Positions 48,201 to 60,200 of a stretch of DNA of 64,000 nt are shown piece after piece; the first letter of the stretch is position 1, and each line of letters starts with the position of its first letter. The stretch covers positions 1 to 64,000 of the forward strand of contig JAQGBZ010000074.1 of NCBI GenBank assembly GCA_034687125.1. Direction: 5' to 3'. The translations under genes and the position numbers were made by a program. The stretch is from Neelides folsomi. Taxonomy: Eukaryota > Arthropoda > Collembola > Neelipleona > Neelidae. The notes beneath the pieces were generated by a model. The model was given only the letters and a program-made list of their open reading frames with translations, did no database searches and had not been told where the DNA came from.

Positions 48201-51200
48201 TTTTCCTGTCAGGAAGAGACGAGGAAGCCTTTTAGCTCCTCTATGTAAGAGCATTACCTGGGCCAGCCTCTTGGTGGGACCAGTGAAGCCTATTGAAAGG
48301 AATAGAGTCATTCTCCCAGCTTAACGATCATCTACTGCCGAAGGAGGAGATAAGGCTAAAGGCGTTTTTGATTTTACGAGACTTGAGCTCCGGGTTGGCT
48401 GGCCCTTTGCAATTATGAACCCTCGAGTGTGGGATTTGAAAGAGAGAAACGTGCAATTGGGGTTTCAATTCACTCTTCCTCTATTATTAAGAGGAAAGGG
48501 AGACTCGAGAGAGCCTTTGACTTCGACCTGTCTTTTTTCAATACGGAAGTGGTTGAGTGGAAGGGAGCAGGTCTGGTATTTGCCTTCGACCCCCTTCCTC
48601 GGTCATTTGAGGAAATCTGGTCTTGGGGTCGCCGGGAACCTGTGTGTGGGCTATTGGAAATTTTGGGGAGGGTGTCTGGCCTGGTTCAGGGACTTCGGAC
48701 TGAAAGTCGGTCAGGAGAGGCAGCGGGGATGAGAATTCGCGAGTATCTCTCCCATGCGCGGAGAGCGGTGGGTGAGTGTTAGAGAGCCCTAGTTCTACTA
48801 GTTCGATTCCGTGCTCCCCTCACCAACCTTCTTCCTTCCTTGAGGATCTCTTTGCCCCAGAGCCAGAGCTCCTCCGGCTCGCCCCGCTGACCCCGCTGAC
48901 ATGTCAGGGGAAAGCAGCGAGGTGGTGAGCGAGAGCGGCCGCCGCTTCTCTACTGAAAAGGTCGAGGAAGTGGTCGACCTCGAGGTTGATCTCACGATTC
49001 CAAAGGCTCCATCAGAAGGGGATGTGTCGGGTACAAAACTTTTCTCTCTCTCAGTTATTCGAGCTTGGCTCTTGAAAGGAGATTATCTTCTGAAGGGAGG
49101 AGGAATTAAGTTGCATTACACACATTACAACCACTTGAACCAACCCACATGCATTACACTTCTTGACCTTTTAACGTGGGCTTTCATGAGGAGGGGCTTG
49201 ATAAATAATGTATTGGCTTTGGATTGAAGTTCTTCATCTCTCACACACGGAAAGTTGGGGCCAGGCCGCTGCATATTACATGGGCTCATTGGGAGAGTGA
49301 GCCAAGTGATTGGTATGAAGTTTTGGGGGACGCGAGCGGGTCCTTTTTGATGATGGGGGAACTCGCGAGCGGCTAGGCGGATTCGCCCAGGAAGGAAGGA
49401 TTGATATGGGAATTTCGGGCCTTATCTGGGCCGACCCACTGAATCTTGAGGCTGGTGCTTTCTCCGCTGACGATGGGGGAGATGGAGATCGGAGAAGCGG
49501 AGATCCAGCAGCGGCTCGAGATCGATACGGCACAGGTTCGGGAGTGGGAGAGGCTGCCTCCGCGGCCCAAAAATCTTCTTTCTCAATTCCCCTTGTTTTC
49601 AATTTGCCCTTTAATTAACCCCATGAACTTTGAGGGCTTGGAGCCTTGGGCGGCGGGCTGTTGTTTAATTATACGTCCCAAAACAAGCCGTCAATTTCTT
49701 CCGGGCCAACCCCCCGGGAAAACTTTTTTATAGCTTGGTTTAACGATTGATTGGCTCATATTTACATTATGTATAATACGCGTTGAGTTTGGGGGCTCAT
49801 CTATTCACGGCCCCACGACAGCACGACATTGGTGAGGGAAAGGCAAGGAGGCACCTGCTGGTTAATTCCACATTCATAACATAATATTATGTTTTAAAAA
49901 CTATCATCTTATCAGGGGAGTTATATTCCAATCCTTCCGATTCACCAGAGTTCCCTGGCTCCGACCATTAGCCTTCCGAAAGGGGGCTTAACAAGGATGA
50001 GGAGAATGGGTGCGGATTCCCATTTGGTTCACTCTCGGAAAACCTCCTAATGAATCTGACAGGGACATTTGAGGGAGCTTAATCCGAAAATCTGCATATA
50101 AATGGGATTCTTTATTATCATCTTTACCCGTCTTGTACTCACCCAGTTAGAGGAGATTTGAGCAGAAGGAATATTTTTAGTCCTTTATTTCATTGACTCG
50201 CTCTTTTGAAGCGAGGATGATGGGCTCTAATCCTCCTCATCTTTTATGTATATGGAACCAGGGCATGAAGAGTGTGTGGGTGAGAATGCGACAGGTTATC
50301 GGGACAGGATTCGACCAGTCGGGTTTCCTCAACCAAGAGAATTCGGATTTGGGGGGGGGGGAGAGAATGCAAGTTTGACGAGTCTTATCTCCCCCATTCT
50401 TCTGCTTTGGGTCACGGGCAGTATGTTCGGCCAAGGCAACTCCACATCGATTCTCCACCACTAGCCCATTTCCTTGTTCTACAGCCCTGTTTGTAACTTT
50501 AACGTAATACACGGATACACCAAACGGTGGAATAACTCTCGATGGCTAGGATATCTCCCGACTTTCCTCTTATCCTTTTCAATCGAAGAGGATTTGGGGG
50601 AGATTGAGCCACTTGGGTGGAAAAGCTATTCATTATCCGCAACGTACTGAAAGTCTCACTTGAACCGCTCTCTTTCCACCTCCTTCGTAAATTAGAGCCT
50701 CGGTTGTATAGATTCATTTCAATGGAGAGCTTCTCGCCGCTCTTTCTCTCTGAGGCTCACGGTGGATCCGGGAGAGAAATTGGGAGAAGCCTTCAAACCC
50801 TATGTGGAGCGTGTTGGGCTTCCTCTACTTTCCGCTCCTGTAGCTCTCAACGGGGAAAATGAGAAGAATGAAAAGAGGGAATCGATGTGTGGAGGGAAGT
50901 TGGGATGAGGACTCGTCTCTCTTTTCCACGTAATTCAACTTCCTTGAGAATTCCTGCTGGATGCAAAGCAAAGTTTTCTCACTTTTTCAAAGTTTTATTT
51001 TATATAAACTATATACACACTATACTTATATTTATATGTATATTCATATATACATGTGGACCTCTATGCCTAGTTATATTTATATTGCACCAATATAACT
51101 AAAATTTGAGAGTGGTGTGGGTGGTGGTTGTGCGAGTGTGTGCGGTTGTTCCTTTTGGCGTAAGCTCCGCCAAATATTTCATACTTTGTCTTTGAAGGGA

Positions 51201-54200
51201 TTTGGAGAAGTCAATTTAAGAGAGGAATGGTTCGGAAAGTTTATTTCTCACTTTCCTTCCCGAGAAAGTGCATTCTATGAGGAAGTTATCTATTCGGCGG
51301 GCGAGAGGAGAAAAAGAATTGCCATTATTATTTCCATTATATTCAGAGGTGGAGGAGAAGGAGGGGCGGGGAGGAGCTTCCTCGAGGACATGGTTCATGA
51401 ACACTGTACATTAACCGAGGAGGTTTGGAGACACAAGAGACATCGATTTTGTTCCTTTCCCCTTTGATTTCCAGAGCTAATCTGCATGGGAGATGTAGGG
51501 CAGAGAGGCGGAATAATCAGCCTCACTCTTTCACCCTACATATACGTATAGTTATACATACGACCAGGTCACGTGAACTTTTATAAATTCATGGGTGGTT
51601 GTTGTGTAGGACCGTCGTGGTATGTGTATTCATATTGCTTTTCGTTTAGTCGTATACTTATATAATGAGAGCGGCTGGGTTTGAACGTGAGTTGGAACGT
51701 TGAGGTTTCCCGTGGTCGAGTCCCAGGATCAATTTCACTTTATCGCCTTCCCTCGTCCCTCACAATTAAGCGAAATCAAATTGTCGAGTTCCGACGAAGT
51801 GTATTGTTCTTTGAAAGCTTTTTTTCGCTTCCCTTTCCAATAAACTCGAGTCCAATTATTGTCCCGGCTCCCGAGATCTATCTCTCTCTTTCTCTTGAAA
51901 GGAGTGAGAAATTTGGGAGGAATTGATATTGATGAGCAGCTCACCTTCAGTCTTTTACACCCTTCTGCTCTTCTTTCTCATCTTTTAGCTCCTTGGTCAT
52001 CATCCTCTTCGTCAAAAAAGAGTGAGAGAGAAAGAGAAGGAAAAGAGGGAATTAAGATAATAAAAGTTGAGGATAAGCGCGCCTGAGACTTTCTCTCTCT
52101 CTCTCGTGAGTTTATAATAGGAGAAGAGTTTCTTCCTTAGACCTTGTTTTATTCTATTGTTACGGCACAGATCTCTCCATTACTTTCATTGGGCTTCTTC
52201 ATCATAGGAGGAGATGGAGGAAGACATATTACATTCCACGCTTACAGTGAAGGCCGAGATAATAATTTGAAATTGGATGGGAGGGAATAAAAGAGCGCGA
52301 ATGTTTTTCTCAGCAGGGACGACGGCCGATGAGGAGAATCTCGTTGAGAAGGAGGACGATGGTCGGTCGAGCTATGCGAAGAATCTCTACTTATACTCGG
52401 TGAGTGAAACGGAGGAGAAAGCTGTTGTGAAATTGATGATTTGACGTCCGCGATCTCTTTCTCTTACACATGTGATTTGATAGGAGGAAGGCGGCTCTGT
52501 GTTGCTCCCAAATGTCCTTCACTCTCTCGCCAACTATTCAAACACAATTCCTGTCGCGGAAGACCCCGATGCGAAACCAGCTGCTGTCTCAGCCAACATG
52601 GGGACATTTATCGGTGTTTACCTCCCGTGTATCCAGAACATCTTTGGGGTCATCCTCTTCATCCGGTTGACGTGGGTGGTCGGGACGGCGGGGGCCGTCT
52701 TTGGTTTCATGATCGTGTTGATGTGTTGCTGCGTCGTGAGTTCTTCTCTTCTCCTATCGATCTCCCCTTGCCCACAGACCCTCAACCCAGAATGACAATG
52801 AGGAGATGAGATGTCAATGAGGGATTTGCATACGAGAAGTCTTGGTTTTGAAGTTATATTTATTCTCAGGTGGTGAGGGAATGGCCCTTTCCACGCCTCG
52901 GCATGGATGAATTAAATGAGCTCTTCGCGCATTAAATTTTGACAAGGGAAGGAGCACCGAAGCTTTTATGCCCACGCTCTGTGAATGGCCCATTAAAGAG
53001 GGCGAACGGATTAGGACCACAAGTAATTAAGGAGCCAAGAGAGAAACAATGAGGGATTCCCGGGTCGCGTTTTCTCCCAATCTTTCCTCGAGCTAATGAA
53101 ATAAAAATTCCCTTTTACACGGATTGCTTTTCCCCAACCCATGTACTGATATGTATAAATGTATGTAGTACGATACCTGTATTTGGTGAATTAGAGCTCG
53201 GGTTCAGCATTCCTCATTAAAACTTTCTCCATAATGGTTGGTACATAGTTCTGGCTGGAGTTTATGGGAGTTCTTAGTTCCTACCTTCCTTTTCTCCTTC
53301 AGTATGGCCCTTGTTATATGAAACTTTTCATTTCTCCATCATGTCCTCACCAACACATCTTTAAGCTGTATGGAAGGAGATGAGTGGGTAGGAGACGCGT
53401 CTCTTCATGCCCCTGCCGACCATAAACGTCATTCCCTCTCTTTAGTGGAGGTTGAGGAAGCATTTGAGAGAGATTAAAGGAACTCATATTTCTTCCCCGT
53501 CCTTACAATACGGTCCTTACGAGAAGAGTTGACAATGGCCGCCCTTTAATCCTTCCCTTTCTCCCTCTCTATAAGCTACAATTCCCCCGGCGTATCAATA
53601 TTCCATGAATGGATAAATTGGATTTGGAGACTCAGGTTCGGGCAGAGACTCTTCCTCATTCATAATTTTGTTTGAAGAGAGAAAGAGAGAGATTTGAGGA
53701 ATTAGGGCTTTAGGGAGAACTGGGCCTGGGACTTTAAGGAAAACGACCTTCGTCTGCGGCTTTCTTTCTCCCTGCCACTTTCCTTTATAATGGAGACATT
53801 TCCAAGATTCCGTCGACCACATTAACTAATTTCTCTCGTCTCCATTCCTCTCATATTCCAAGAGACTTTCTCTCCCAAAATCTTCTCCATTCGCAGGAAG
53901 GCGTGAGGATAGCTCCTGGAATGTTTTTCCAAGTGTTTCAGGAGGAACGTCACTTTGGCGAAAGGCCAAAGTCAGCCTTTTTAAATGGGGCCATTTGCAC
54001 CCTTTCCAGAGAGTGTGAATTAGAATGGGGCGAGATGGATGACACACTTTTCATATATTCCGTTCATTCCTTATACATTTCCCAGAAGGTCCATACGCTC
54101 GAGGAGAAGTGTATAAATAGGAGATGAATAAATAGGATCGCCGATTGATTCCTGCTGCTCTCATCTTTTTTTACATATTATTTTGTAAACCTTGGCGAAT

Positions 54201-57200
54201 TCTTAAACCCTGTGTGCGGATCACATGTCTTCAAAAGTCTGAATTTTTTGCTATGAGGGTTTTGAGAAGTTTTAAAAATTCAGATCTCTTTGTTCCCAAA
54301 TCTACTTACGGGCGAACGAGGGAATGAAATGGAGGATCGAATAAGTGAAAAAGGATTTGCGGGGATGGTAGAAAAAACTCGTGTATCAATATTCTTTCTT
54401 CCGAGACCTTTTGAATGTAGACAGCATGTAGTGTGGAGCATCATATAACTAGGTTTCTCTATAATCCTTTGAAGCCCCCCGCTCCCAACTCGAATTTCAA
54501 GACAACATGAACATTTTTTGATTGAATCAGGATCGGTTATGTTGAGTGAGATAAAGATGAGAAGCTTAGGATTTCCATTCCTCGGGAGAGAACTTGGAAA
54601 GAGGAAAAGGGAGGTTGGAGGATAAGAAAGGCGATGCGGGGAGTTTGTAGGAGTTGATTGAGATTTTCCCTCTCTCTTTGACACCCGTCAGCTCGGTTCG
54701 GAAGTCGGAGGAATAATGGAGCTGGCGCCCATCTCTTCATTAACTTGCGCTCAAACATGTTCGAGGCATTAGGATTCAGGGAAAACCGGATGTTCCACAT
54801 CCTTTTTCTCCAGGCTCAATTGGGTTTTCTTCGTCTGTTCCCTGTTTCCAAAATCCAATTGTGTAAGGGTTGTCGGGGAAGTGTGGCGAAGGGCCTTCCT
54901 GAATGAAATTAGTTACGTGGGTTCGCCCCAATTTACGCGAATGTGCCTCACATGATTCTACCCTATTTTTTCAGACGATGTTGACGGCGATCTCGATGAG
55001 CGCCATCGCTACAAACGGTGTCGTTCCGGGCGGGGGCTCCTACTTTATGATCTCTCGCTCTTTGGGCCCGGAATTCGGCGGAGCCGTCGGGATCCTATTT
55101 TACATCGGGACGACGCTCGCTGCCGCCATGTACATCGTCGGAGCCATTGAAATCCTCATTGTAAGCTCTCCGCAATTACGAGGCCCTAGGGACAGGAGAG
55201 TAATTAGTATTTTAATTTATGCACTAGACCTACATGGCTCCTCAGCTGTCCATATTCGGAGATACAAAAATTCCAGAGAACATGTACAACAACTACCGGG
55301 TCTATGGGAGCGTCCTTCTCGTCCTCATTGGCCTCATTGTATACGTTGGCGTGAAATTCGTGAATAAGTTTGCCACCGTCGCCCTCGCCTGCGTCATTCT
55401 CTCCATCTGTGCAATCTACACTGGCCTAGCTATAAATGTGAACGGGAATGATAAGCTGGAGTAATGAGAGAATCCTTCTCAATAAAACATTTATTATATA
55501 TGGGGAAGATCGTTTTTTAAAATCAATTCATCATGTCTTGTAGGATGTGTGTGCTCGGGAACCGCCTGCTTCAATCCAGTCCCAACTGCACTCGAGATTA
55601 TCTGAAAAGGGAATTTTGCACTGTTCAGAATCCATTGGATGGAGCCGTTTGCGACGAATACTTCGAGCGCCACAATCTCACAAGAGTTCAAGGCATCAAA
55701 GGACTCGCCTCGGGTGTTTTCTTTACAAATCTTGGGAATTCGTTTATGGAACTTGTACGTCCTAAGTATTATATATAATTTAACGAGCTGTTAACGAGAG
55801 CTTGGAGCTTATTAAGCCCAAACTAAACTTCTTACTTTATTTGTTGTGAGAGCGTAATTGAGTGATTATTCAAATCTAAGCTGCGATCATAAATTACTTT
55901 CCAGGATCAAGTTTTATCAAAATCGTTCCTTGATGAGGACGTTACGGTGAAGACGACGACGAATACAAACGGAACGGTGGATAGGCACTATTACAACCAG
56001 GTGATCATTGACATTACGACCTCGTTCACGATCCTCGTGGGAATCTTCTTTCCTTCAGTGACGGGTAAAAACGAAGGGCTGAATAGGGCAGAGGAACTCA
56101 AGTGAGTCTACTTACAGGGATCATGGCTGGCTCGAATCGATCGGGAGACTTGGCGGACGCCCAGAAATCCATTCCTATAGGCACCATTGGTGCCATCCTG
56201 ACGACCTCCCTTGTCTACTTGTCTAGCGTTCTTCTCTTCGCTGGGACCGTCGACAACCTTCTACTACGTGACAAGTGGGGATTCAAACCTTCAGCTTTCC
56301 CTTTAGTCTCTTCCTTAAATGTGTCAGGAGTTTAAAGTCTTTCCGTCTTTCTAGGTTCGGGCAGAGTATAGGTGGGCGGCTGGTAGTGGCCAACATTGCT
56401 TGGCCCAACGAATGGGCCATTCTTATCGGATCCTTCTTGTCGACAATTGGAGCTGGGCTCCAGAGTCTTACAGGAGCCCCGAGACTTCTTCAAGCCATTG
56501 CACGGGACAACATCATCCCGGTCCTTTCGCCATTCTGCGTCTCTTCGTCACGCGGCGAACCCACTCGGGCCCTCTGCCTCACTCTTTGTATGCCTTCACC
56601 ACTTCCAATATTAAAATTTTTTAATGGAGGACGAGACAGAATGGAATTAATTAAATGAGTGGTGTGGTGTTTTTTAAATTAGGCATCTGCTGGTGTGGAG
56701 TTTTGTTGGGAAACGTTGATGTCTTGGCTCCGCTCCTCTCCATGTTCTTTCTCATGTGCTATGGGTTTGTGAACTTGGCGTGCGCGTTGCAGACGCTGCT
56801 CCGGACTCCAAACTGGCGGCCGAGGTTCCGTTACTACCATTGGATTCTCTCTTTCGTCGGCCTCGCTCTTTGCATCACTGTTATGTTTATGACGTCGTGG
56901 TACTATGCACTTCTGGCTATGGGCATCGCTGGGTTGATCTACAAGTACATCGAGTACCGTGGGTAAGATTTGAGAAAAATAGGTGATGTTAATATTCTAT
57001 GAAATATTTTCATTTTAAATTGGATAGTTTACCATCTCAGGTTGGAGAATTTCAAAGGGGCTTTAGAGCTTTACAGCTTTATTAAGGTTTAAGATTGGAT
57101 TTTCGAGAGTCAAAGTTAACATGAGAAAGAAATTGGGACTGATTAAATAACTTTGCAATAAAAGTGAGGGTTATGGGAGTCTTTGGAATTACTTTTTCCG

Positions 57201-60200
57201 TAAATTATAAATCAAGAGCAGAGGTGAGGAAAATATCCGTATATTAAATGTATGGTTTTGCGGAGGAGTGGAGCGAAGTAATTGAGTAAAAGCAGCGGGG
57301 AGCAGTTGAAGGGGAAATTTATTAGCGCTTCGTCTCACAAGTGCAGTTTAATTAGAGGACCCTTTGGGAATTATTCTTTGAAGAAGGAATGACCGCGAGA
57401 AGGAAGGAAGTGAAGGTTCTCACACATACACAACATGTTATATGGTTTGCTTTCTTTTTCCAGAGCTGAGAAGGAATGGGGGGATGGGATCCGCGGGTTG
57501 GCTCTCTCCGCCGCTCGTTTCTCGCTTCTTCGACTCGAAGAAGGCCCACCACACACCAAGAACTGGCGACCTCAAATTCTCATTTTGGCTAAACTCAACG
57601 ACGATTTGACTCCTAAGCAAAAGAAGCTCTTTTCTCTCGCTGCTCAGCTCAAGGCTGGAAAGGGCCTTACCGTTGTCGTCTCTGTGTTGGAAGGTGACTT
57701 TCAAAAGATGTCTGGAGAAGCCTCTGCCGCCAAACTTGCACTCAGAAAACTCATCGATGAGGAAAAAGTCAAAGGCTTCGTTGACGTTTTAGTGTCCCAA
57801 GACATTTCTCTCGGAATCACTTCTTTGTAAGAGTTTTTCCTTGATAATATACAGAGGGAAAGTTGAGAGAATAACGGGTAGAATGTATAAATTGTGGAAA
57901 CTCCTCTAAGGTAGATAAATGCATTATTAATATATAACAAACAAGGAAAGTCTCTTTAGCCGGGACTTGTTTTCGCGTAGTTTTCCTTGAAAACCCATAG
58001 ATTTTGATTAAACCTCTAAATTATTTAACATAACTGCGAGGACGACATTACATTAAGAAACTTGTGTAGGACGAGATTTATTTATCTCCATCTTTTCCCC
58101 TTACTGAGGAGTTGAGAAAAAAGGGAAAAAATAATTCTATTATCCTTCTTCTTAATAGTATTAAAGGGACCTGCTATAATTTTTTATGTCAGCCCGCCTT
58201 GAGCTCCCAGCGTTGATACGTTTTAATTTTTTACATTCGTTATTTAGGATATAAGGAAGTTGTCAGTCGTTGTGAACCAAGTAACGTATGACTTACTAAT
58301 CGAGTTTTTCATTTGTTTGCCTTCCTTCAAAATGATATTGTAATTTATTCTCTCGACTTTCTCTCATTACCATAATTCATTTATAGAGGTTGACTATGCT
58401 GATTAAATATTCTTTTTGAAGGGATCTAATGAAATTAACTTTTATTATAGGATTCAAAATACTGGTCTGGGTGGTTTGAAACCGAATACGGTGATGTTGG
58501 GATGGCCTAGTGGATGGCGGCAGAAGGCTGATGAGCGGACTTTCCTCAGAGCACTTCGAACCGTCGCTTCAGCTAAAATGGCTCTCCTCGTTCCAAAAGG
58601 AACTCAATTTTTCCCGGATTCCATGGATCGAGTCTCTGGCAACATCGATATCTGGTATGAAGCCAATAACTTCCTCCCCAAAGAGCTTCCCATTTTCAAT
58701 CGATGTGATTCAGGTGGATCGTTCATGACGGGGGTCTTCTCATGTTGCTGCCTTTCCTCCTCAAACAACATCGGACGTGGAAGTCATGCAAGATGCGAAT
58801 CTTCACCGTCGCCCAAATGGAAGACAACTCAATTCAAATGAAGAAAGACTTGAAGAGTTTCCTTTATGCTCTTCGGATTGACGCTGAGGTGGAAGTGGTG
58901 GAAATGGTATAAACATTCTCTCAAATTGGATAATGTTGTATTGGAATAAATAATTTAAATTGGGTTAATGTAAACTGACATTGAGTCTACTTGGAATTAG
59001 CAAAACTCGGATATCTCTGCCTACACGTATGAGAGGACGCTGCTGATGGAGCAGAGGAACCAGATGCTCAAGGAACTCAATTTGAACAAGAAACGGCGGA
59101 GATCAATGGTAAGTGTGGTGGAAGAGGGATTCTCACATCGCTTACTTCTTTTTTTTATTTTTCACTCAATGCTTTCTGTCTTGTCTGTCTCGTTTGGCGT
59201 GGCTGCTCACTAATGAATTCCCGACCGAAGGTGGAGGAGCTCGTTGGAGCGGAAGGGAACGTTGAAGAAAAACTGCCTCTGGTTCTCTTCTTTTTATTAT
59301 ATTCTTTTATTCTGAATAGTGGTGAAGTAAGGTGGTAGACTATGCCCATATTAAATACCTAGCCTTGGCTGTACGACTTTTATTAAAAGAGTAATATGGG
59401 GAAATAGGGTGAAGTGGGAAAGGGAGTTGTAGCGTAATGTCTCGAAGGTGCTTGAGATAATATGATTGGGAAAGTGGGAAAAGAATTTGAATTTTGGGGT
59501 CTTCTCTTTTGCGTAGCTTAAGATTTTGAAGGTATACAAGTATGTAGTAATATAATAAAATCTCTTTTAAAGCCATTAGCTAACTTTTTTTTATTATTCT
59601 CTCTTAAGCTTTTAGAGTTCAGCTGTAAAGAGTTGAGTAGATTTTCTCCTTTTCAACTTTCTCCATCATTTCAATATACGTAGTGGAGAATTTAATTGAG
59701 CTCTTATGAGTTTTACGAGTGGAGCTAACTCCAACTTTACTCACAAATATAATGCCTTTCCAATTCTTTGAGAGACCCATTTTAAATGGGTAGTGTACGT
59801 AATTGGGAGTTTTGAGAGTCCATAGGAAGTTTTAAAAAAATTTTACTAACTGAGTGAGTCACCTCACGAGGATTGCCAACTAATTTGGGGTTTGTGGAAC
59901 GGTGGATTAGGTGCAAGCGATTGTGGACAGTCATACCGCAGCACTTCATGCTGAGCCGCAGCGGCCAACCTCCAAAGTTCGTTTCAAGATGGAGGGCGAG
60001 GAACTCGATGAAGCGGATGAAGGCAATAAATTATAAAAATGATAAAAGACATTTTTATTTAAATGTGACTAAAATATTTTTTAATTTTATTAGAAGAAGG
60101 AAGCGAGGGCTCGAACGACTCTGCTACGATTTCAAGTACTAAAGAAAAAGAGACGCCGGGTTCCAAGACCCATTCGGCTTGTTCGACTCCCGACAGGAAG

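Larger units (their letters stand above)
43253..48860 (+). other. kcc: KCC 5' intron, 5.6 kb
   Basis: GA/CT-rich sequence with many overlapping short open frames on both strands, none with a domain. It contains the palindrome at 44712-44748 and the 13-base tandem duplication before it. Confidence 0.6.

Noticed and set aside
48429-48782. 117-codon open frame just before KCC exon c
   Set aside because: Overlaps another open frame on the same strand, has no recognisable motif, and does not fit the phases of the KCC exons.
48780-48830. GTTCGATTCC resembling a tRNA B box
   Set aside because: Flanking bases do not pair as a T stem, and no A box or anticodon arm fits upstream.
49400-49570. Possible further KCC first exon in a G+C-rich island (ATG at 49406 or 49476)
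   Set aside because: The only near donor (CAG|GTTCGG) is weak. It gives the required phase only in the frame of the less convincing ATG.
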